Assembly (NCBI RefSeq): GCF_030247185.1
Contig: NC_080571.1
Coordinates: 38,188,002 to 38,252,001, forward strand
Origin: Malaya genurostris
Lineage: Eukaryota > Arthropoda > Insecta > Diptera > Culicidae
Direction: 5' to 3'
Length of the DNA: 64,000 nt
The notes beneath the pieces are model-generated. The model saw nothing but the letters and a program-made list of their open reading frames with translations. It was not told the origin of the DNA and did not search any database. A program made the position numbers and the translations under genes. Below are positions 57,551 through 64,000 of this stretch, one piece after another (the first letter of the stretch is position 1; each line of letters begins with the position of its first letter).

Positions 57551-60203
57551 CTAATACAGAGAGCGAATCGATTCAATTGAAGATTGCATCGATTTTTGTC
57601 GGAATTTGCTTATAATATTATGTGACATTACATCTAATGATTCTATATTTGTGAGTCTGTGTAACTCATTTGTACTAAACCAGGGCGGACGCTTCAAAAT
57701 CATTTTCAGGATTTTATTCTGAATCCTTTGAAGCGTTTTCTTCCTGGTGGAACAACAACTTGACCAAATTGGTACTGCATAAAGCATGGCTGGTCTGAAA
57801 ATTTGTTTATAAATTAACAACTTGTTTTTTAGACAGAGCTTAGAATTTCTGTTTATAAGAGGATATAAACATTTAATATATTTATTACACTTTGCCTGGA
57901 TTACTTCAATGTGATCCTTGAAAGTGAGTTTTTTGTCATACGTTGAACCTAAGTATTTAGCTTGATCAGACCATGTCAATTCCAAGCCATTCAATTTGAG
58001 AATGTGATTATTGTTAGGTTTAAGAAAAGAAGCTCTTGGCTTGTGAGGAAAGATAATTAATTGCGTTTTTGCTGCATTTGGTTTAATTTTCCATTTTGAC
58101 AGATAATCACTGAAAATATTTAAACTTCTTTGTAGGCGACTGCAGATCACTCTTAGATTTCTACCTGTGGCTAACAGACTTGTGTCGTCACAGAATAGCG
58201 ATTTCTGACAACCAACGGGTAGATTTGGAAGATCAGAAGTGAAAATATTATACAAGATTGGAGCTACACTCGAACCCTGCGGAACACCGGCTCGTACGGG
58301 TAGCAATTCAGATTTACAATTCTGATAGCTAACCTGAAGAGTACGATCAGTTAAATAATTTTGAATCATTTTGATCAAATAAATAGGAAACTGGAAATCA
58401 GACATTTTTGCTATTAAACCTTTGTGCCAAACACTGTCAAATGCTTTTTCTATGTCTAGAAGAGCAACTCCAGTGGATAACCCAGAAGATTTATTTGATT
58501 TTATCATGTTCGTTACTCTGACAAGTTGATGAGTAGTTGAATGTTCATGGCGAAATCCAAACTGCTCTGGTAAAAAAAATTGAATTCTCATTTATATGAG
58601 TCATCATTCTCAACAAGATAATTTTTTCAAAAAGTTTACTGATAGAAGAAAGTAAGCTAATTGGTCGATAACTTGATGTTTCTGCTGGGTTTTTATCAGG
58701 TTTGAGGATAGGAATTACTTTAGCGTTTTTCCATCTCTTTGGGAAGTAAGCTAATGAAAAACACTTGTTGAAAATTTTAACCAGGAGTCTCAAGGCAACA
58801 TCGGGAAGATTTTAAATAAGAATATTAAAAATTCCATCATTACCAGGAGCCTTCATGTTTTTGAGTTTCCTAATAATTGATTTAATTTCATCAAAATTCG
58901 TCTCAATAATGTCATCGTGTGATAACACTTGGGTTGAAATATGATCATATTTCAGTGAGACTTCATTTTCAATAGGACTCACAACGTTCAAATTAAAATT
59001 GTGGACACTCTCGAACTGCTGAGCTAGTTTTTGAGCCTTTTCACCATTTGTAAGAAGTATTTGATTTCCTTCCTTGAGAGCAGGAATTGGTTTCTGAGGT
59101 TTCTTAAGAACCTTAGAAAGTTTCCAGAAGGGTTTAGAATATGGTTTAATTTGTTCAACTTCTTTAACGAAATTTTCATTTCGCAAAAGTGTAAATCTAT
59201 GTTCAATTTCTTTTTGTAAATCCTTAACTATGTTTTTCATAGCAGGATCACGAGAACGTTGATATTGTCGTCGACGAACATTCTTCAACCGAATGAGCAG
59301 TTGAAGATTGTCATCGATGATAGGAGAATTTAATTTAGTTTGAGCTTTGGGAACTGAAAGATTTCTAGCTTCGATAATATAATGATTCAAATTATCAATT
59401 GCTGTGTCGATGTCCGCAGAATTTTCTAAAATAGTTTCATGATCCACATGATTTTCAATGTGAGATCTGTAATCCAACCAATTAGCTCTATGATAGTTGA
59501 ATATAGAACTAATTGGATTAATTATAGCTTCGTTGGAAAGTCTGAATGTTACAGGAAGATGATCTGAGTCAAAGTCAGCATGAGTAATCGGTTCACTACA
59601 AATGTGACTTTGATCTGTTAGAACCAGATCAATTGTAGACGGGTTTTTCACGGAAGAGAAACAAGTCGGATTACTGGGATGAAGAACTGTGAAGTAACCA
59701 GCTGAGAGTTGATTATGAAGTATTTTACCATTACTGTTATTTTGCCTACAATTCCACTGGACATGCTTAGCATTTAAGTCCCCTATTACGAAAAATTTCG
59801 ATGGATATCTTGTAAGTTTTTGCAAATCGCCTTTAAAGAAATTTAATTGTTCGCCGGTGCATTGGAATGGCAAATATGCTCCAGCGATGAAATAAATTCC
59901 ATGAATGGTTTCAACTTCGATTCCCAAGCTTTCGATAACTTTAGTATTGAAAGAAGGTAAAATTCGATGTTTAATTTGCCGTTGGACAAAAATGGCAACT
60001 CCACCACCCATTCCAGTGAACCTGTCAAATCGATGAACCACATAATGTGGATTGCTTTTCAGTTTGACATTTGGTTTAAGAAAAGTTTCTGTCACAATGA
60101 CAATATGAATTTTGTGAACCTTGAGAAAATTTTAAAATTCATCTTCACTCGATTTCAAAGATCGAGCATTCCAATTTAAAATATTCAAATAATTATTTAA
60201 CAT
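57551..60203 (-). pseudogene. Juan-like ORF2: endonuclease and reverse transcriptase (broken)
   Basis: ATG at 60203-60201 lies inside the ORF1 end (GATGTTAAATAA), so the ORFs overlap by 11 nt. The endonuclease part reads ILNWNARSLKSSEDEF, TETFLKPN, GDLNAKH, PSTIDLVL and DSDHLPV. The RT part reads YRPISLLSS, LLDIEKAFDSVWH, GVPQGSSVAPILYN and LFCDDTSLL, where the usual FADD is FCDD. Lesions on the minus strand: an in-frame TAA near 60133, a TAA at 58814-58812 (after NDGIFNILI), and a frameshift in a T run near 58570. The FCDD change touches the residue next to the catalytic Asp pair. It is non-functional. Confidence 0.9.
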
Positions 60204-60450
60204 CACTGTTAAATTTTAAATTCATTATAATATTATTTGCAAATTTCCATCCGATTTGAAATGCTTCAAAAAGTGATGAAGTCGAATTCATTTGGATGAT
60301 CATTTGAAAAAGTTGATCTTGTAGGTAGATCATTTTATTTTCAGTTATATCGCCTAAATCGACTTCATTTAAAGAACCGAATGGCATTGAAGGAATATTT
60401 GTAGGTAGACTGCCATTAGAAGAAGATGATTTGGCCGGTCTACCTATTAA
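60193..60450 (-). pseudogene. Juan-like ORF1 C-terminal fragment
   Basis: In frame upstream of the ORF2 start the minus strand reads ...RPAKSSSSNGSLPTNIP, SMPFGSLNEVDLGD, SLFEAFQIGWKFANN, and ends LKFNSDVK at 60193. Position, the overlap with ORF2 and the hydrophobic terminal helix fit the end of a Juan gag-like protein. The zinc knuckles and N-terminus are lost by the 5' truncation. Confidence 0.7.
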
Positions 60451-60597
60451 TAAATTGTCCCAAACTTATTAATTATGTTTTTAACACTGGCATGATGAAT
60501 TCCAAACAGCTTCGCCAATTTTCGCATAGTAATACCCTTCTCACTTAGCCATGTGTCCAGAACTTTAATTTCCACTTCCTTTTCAATACGCGACATT
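60450..60597 (-). pseudogene. Orphan transposase N-terminal HTH fragment
   Basis: The minus strand reads MSRIEKEVEIKVLDTW, LSEKGITMRKLAKLF and GIHHASVKNIINKFGT. This is a helix-turn-helix (TMRKLAKLFGIHHASVKNII) of the type found at the N-terminus of Tc1/mariner-group transposases. The frame ends exactly where the 5'-truncated Juan-like LINE begins, and no further transposase sequence is seen on the other side. A host HTH gene cannot be excluded but is less likely. Confidence 0.5.
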
Positions 60598-63500
60598 TTG
60601 AAAACGCAGAATTTCAACCGCACAAACAAGTAAAGAATCGAAAGCTGACAGTCAAACGCACAGCATGCTGCGATCTGAGCTTAAAAAACCATCACAAATA
60701 CATGCGTACAACACAAATGTATGTGGATAGCTTATTTTCGATACACTCCTTACACGCTGTCTCGCTAAAGCAAAATTGTGAAGAAGATAACAACAGCACG
60801 GAGCATAACGGTTGCCTAATGCTCTATAGCAGGGGTTCCCAAACTATTTTGGGTCATGGGCCCCTTTGTTAAAATTAACTTAGGCCTTAGACCCCCATCA
60901 ATTGCTTTTTTAATATTGATGTAAAATACTTACCAATTTCTGCGGATGGTCAAAAAAACACAAATAACAACTTCTATTAAACAATAGGGGATCGATTTCT
61001 AGACCCTTCTTGAAATTTATCTGATGATAAATTGTTAACAAAGACCTCGAAACTTCTGTTTGACAGAAAGTTTTTTACTATTTTGACTGGATAGGAAGCT
61101 AGTAAACGAGCAACAGAGTCTATTTATATATTCTGTTGATTTCGATGTTTCGGGTTTGGACCTAGTTTTTTACTATTTAAACAATATTTTCGCAATAAAC
61201 GTGGTATTAACAACAATCTTACATCTTTTTCCATCCGTTTCGTGAAAGAATTAGAGAAAATATTCAAACAGGGAAAAGATTATTGAGAAAACAAATCTGG
61301 AGTAATTTCGTTACACTTTTGGGTTGTGAAATTTTGAAAAAGCACCCAGATTAGCATTGTAAAGAAAGACGTAGTCCTACGTGAAAAAAAATTGTTTTTG
61401 ATCCACCCTAACATAGAAATAGTCACCCTAATCTACTAATGAATCTCCGATTGATGTTTGGCGTCTATTGCAAAACGAATTCTTCCCGAAGCGAAATATT
61501 GAAAGACATTCAAATAGCAATACCAATAGGAAACACTCCCACCTCAAATTACTCAACTTAAACCGCACTGCCAATTGCGGTTTCATCTACATAAATCTGC
61601 CAGGAAATCATTTGAGCCTGGTTCTAATGTTTCCTGAATATGCCATTCAAAACTTTCCAAGCATGTATTCCGATGAATGTTGCTGATCTCGACAGAATAG
61701 AATCGACGCGAATCAGCTCATTTTGGTTTTGGTTTCCCACATGATTGATCCTGAAAATGCCGCTTAAGTGAACACACACACACCCTCACTCACACACGAG
61801 CACACGCCCAGTTTCTTCCGCGAAATCCAATTAAACTTGGAGAAGAGAACTTATTGCAATCAGGCACTGCCATCCTCCGCTGGAACCAGCCGAAAAACCA
61901 CCTCACCTCCTCCGGCTGGGACAAGAAGAAGTGGGAGGCTTTCCCGCTACGGAAAACAGGAAGCCATAAAATCGCGCGACGCTTCTGGGCTGTAACGCGT
62001 TCATGGCGTCGTCAAAACCGATTGCCGATGTTTTTGAGTAGCAGAAAATTTATCATTTTCTTCGTTCGTTTGCGCGAGCTCAGGGAGGAAGTCGTTGAAT
62101 TTTTATTTACTAATAATTTGACTATGTTTTGGTGGGCCAGAGATTAACAATACTTTGTGTATTGGCGCAATGTGGCGTTATTCGGATAAAAGAACTCCAC
62201 AGAATTCAGAATACTTTAAAAGGTCGTATGTGTGTATTCACGCTAGATTGTTCTTGTGGTTTCTATTCCAGTCACAAAATGTAAACTTGAGGGAATTATT
62301 TATGGCTACCAGTTTAAAGCATCATATATTACCGATAAATCCAGTAGCAAATATCATTCCGTCCAGGTCCCGAAGAAACGTCTCGATTCCACTTACTGGC
62401 ACATAACATCTATATATATACAGTAGTAAGTGGAATATATCCTTACTGGTTTCACCCTGGTACAGCAGGAAAACGAGGAAAGAACAGTTCTTCATCCGCA
62501 AAGAGGCACTCGAATGCACCCGGCTTCCACGAAGGGGGGCCATCCCGACATCCTTTCCCGTACGATCGTACGGGGCTTGGGAACTCGGACGGAAGTTTGT
62601 TTTGAATTATCTTAATGGGATATGGAAGCAGTGCGGAAGTGGTCTGCTATGAATCAAACCGGGTTCGGGTCTGGTCTTTTAATATTGTAAATCTGGATCT
62701 CATCTCTTTATGATAAGTTAGTACCGCAAACGTTGCAATATTTCACCACGCAAACTGACAGTGGCTATCCGAATTTCGGGGAAATCGCTTTCGAATGTGG
62801 TTCTGTTCAGGCTCTTCTACATTTGCTATAGGTCCTCGAGATGACTATGATGATGATGATGATGATTAGGAAGCTTTAAGCGACAGAAAATTTCTGTCAG
62901 CACGAACAGGATTCCGGTGATTAGTTTCCACATTTTTTTCATTGCAACAAGTGACAGAAAAAATCCTCAATCTCAAGATCAATCTCTTGGTGATTCACTT
63001 TTCTAACGCCTGCTGGCAGGTGCTAACCTCGGTTCTAACGGTGCGAACTTTTTTCTCATCATTCCGCGCATCGAAAGAAAGAAAAAAAAACACTCCCTCC
63101 TCTAACGGCGGGACCGAAAATGCCACGATCCGGAAAGCTGAATTAGCATAAACCGGAATAAATTACCCACCGGAAGACGGAAACATTTGAACAAGCAACC
63201 GGCAGGCAGGCAGGCAGGCAAGCAGGAACAAGGAGCTACAGTACATTAGCCAGGATGAGATAGCCATCTTCGGCACCGACCGCGTCCACGTCGGCTGGCG
63301 TTGCACTCGAAGCTCCACGACCAGCAAGCGCAAAGGAAGCGCAGCAGTTTCGGTTCGGTCTTTTTTTTTCTTTCCTTTCCGCGATTGCAATACAACTTAC
63401 GAAATGAGGGTCCCTTTATTTGCGATGACATTGCGTCCCCGGAAAATATATATGCTGGTATATTGCGGAAAACCGGGTGGAGTTACATGTTACATGTATT

Positions 63501-64000
63501 AACTGACGGCCAAAGCAAAAAGAACCGGAAAATTGAAGCTCGAGTACGACTGTCTGACGGATGTAAATTGAGTTGACAGTGAAACAAAAAAAAATCTGAA
63601 ATTACTGTCAGAAGTGTGATACATTAAAATGGCGGCGGAAGCCATCTTATGAATCTTTTTCTGACAGTTTCAGACTTAGCCTCGAGATTCTTGGACGTTA
63701 TTATCTAAAGCAGTGATTTCCAAAATAGTCTCTTCAGTCCACTGGTGGGCTCTAACTGATTTTTAGTTGGTAGTAGTAAACTCAAAATTGACAACAGGTG
63801 GGCAATGAGTCGCAAATAGTGGGCTTTTCTAGTCAAAAAGAAATTGTTTTGAGATAGGCCCTGAGCAAAATTTGTCAATATATCATTGCGAAATACAATC
63901 CAGAATCAAGCCAGGAGTTCAAGTCTAGAATCCAGAACTCGCATCCCGATTCAGATCTCAAACTCATATTCAGAGGTTAGGTCAAGTTACTCCATTCAGG
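60598..64000. other. No recognisable gene; microsatellites
   Basis: Mostly unassigned. 61750-63600 is less AT-rich, with (AC)n near 61772, (GAT)n near 62850-62868 and (CAGG)n near 63203-63222. Frames of up to 97 codons are unrecognisable. 63712-63850 resembles the decayed 'CAGTGATTCCCAAA' type of hAT terminus. Confidence 0.45.
60831..60900. repeat. hAT-type terminus remnant
   Basis: CAGGGGTTCCCAAACTATTT followed by GGGTCATGGGCCCC is the characteristic start of a widespread hAT-derived repeat. No matching inverted end or 8-bp duplication was found, so only one end is preserved. Confidence 0.5.

Larger units (their letters stand above)
57358..60450 (-). mobile_element. Juan-like jockey-clade LINE, 5'-truncated
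   Basis: Minus-strand element of about 3.1 kb. The 3' UTR runs from the ORF2 stop (57551) down to CCCTAATGAAAAAT, directly against the right target duplication of the neighbouring LINE. The 5' end is cut within the gag-like ORF1. No RNase H is present, as expected for jockey/Juan. The target duplication could not be recognised. The element is dead (see ORF2). Confidence 0.85.

Overview
The window looks like a repeat-dominated intergenic or intronic stretch of an insect genome, most likely a culicid mosquito. It is AT-rich and carries three irritans-type mariner copies, a DD37D Tc1/mariner relative, a Juan-like jockey LINE, an I-group-like LINE with RNase H, a non-autonomous Helitron and many TIR/MITE elements. 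The mosquito assignment is inference from these element types. I found no host protein-coding gene, rRNA or tRNA that I can support. Everything recognisably coding is transposon-derived, and all but two of the reading frames are broken.

Layout. 1-3.4 kb: old dispersed repeats and a minisatellite. 3.4-3.7 kb: two direct-repeated copies of a small RNA element with hammerhead-ribozyme architecture. 4.0-5.3 kb: mariner copy 1. 5.4-9.8 kb: two (CTGTTTT)n arrays of 2.8 and 1.2 kb around a 390-bp segment that recurs at 15.4 kb. 11.4-15.0 kb: mariner copy 2, split by a 2.3-kb retroposon-like insert that has a 21-bp target duplication and internal 350-bp tandem units. 15.2-15.8 kb: a TTAA-flanked MITE. 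18.2-25.3 kb: a nest of TIR elements, including element X > TTAA MITE > 149-bp hammerhead element, and a 560-bp tandem duplication interrupted by a 1.7-kb TIR element and by mariner copy 3. 27.1-32.9 kb: a degenerate 11-bp-period satellite. 35.4-36.3 kb: a foldback DD37D element. 36.6-38.8 kb: a (TTGTC)n array. 39.5-41.5 kb: a (TTCNAAC)n array. 44.6-47.5 kb: MITEs, a Helitron and an ATAAT array. 47.6-48.1 kb: a ~130-bp minisatellite. 49.5-50.6 kb: a TTAA element carrying GGTACC palindromes. 51.4-57.3 kb: a near full-length LINE with a 14-bp target duplication. 57.4-60.4 kb: a 5'-truncated Juan-like LINE on the minus strand. 60.4-64 kb: mostly unassigned, with an orphan transposase N-terminus.

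The most notable signal is the small element at 21277-21425. It contains a complete hammerhead core: CTGATGA, a 3-bp stem II closed by a GAA loop, GAAA, a 7-bp stem III and a GTC cleavage site. It is flanked by a 12-bp direct repeat. Three degenerate relatives in the same window show compensatory changes in stem I and stem II, which supports a selected or recently selected RNA fold. Two of them lie in direct tandem exactly 180 bp apart, as in retrozyme-like or ribozyme-processed repeats. Whether this family has been described cannot be judged from sequence alone.

The second theme is extreme simple-sequence expansion. Five unrelated arrays (7-, 7-, 11-, 5- and 5-bp periods) occupy roughly a quarter of the window. 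Several have internal higher-order duplications, and three have no stop codon in any of six frames, so they generate large spurious ORFs.
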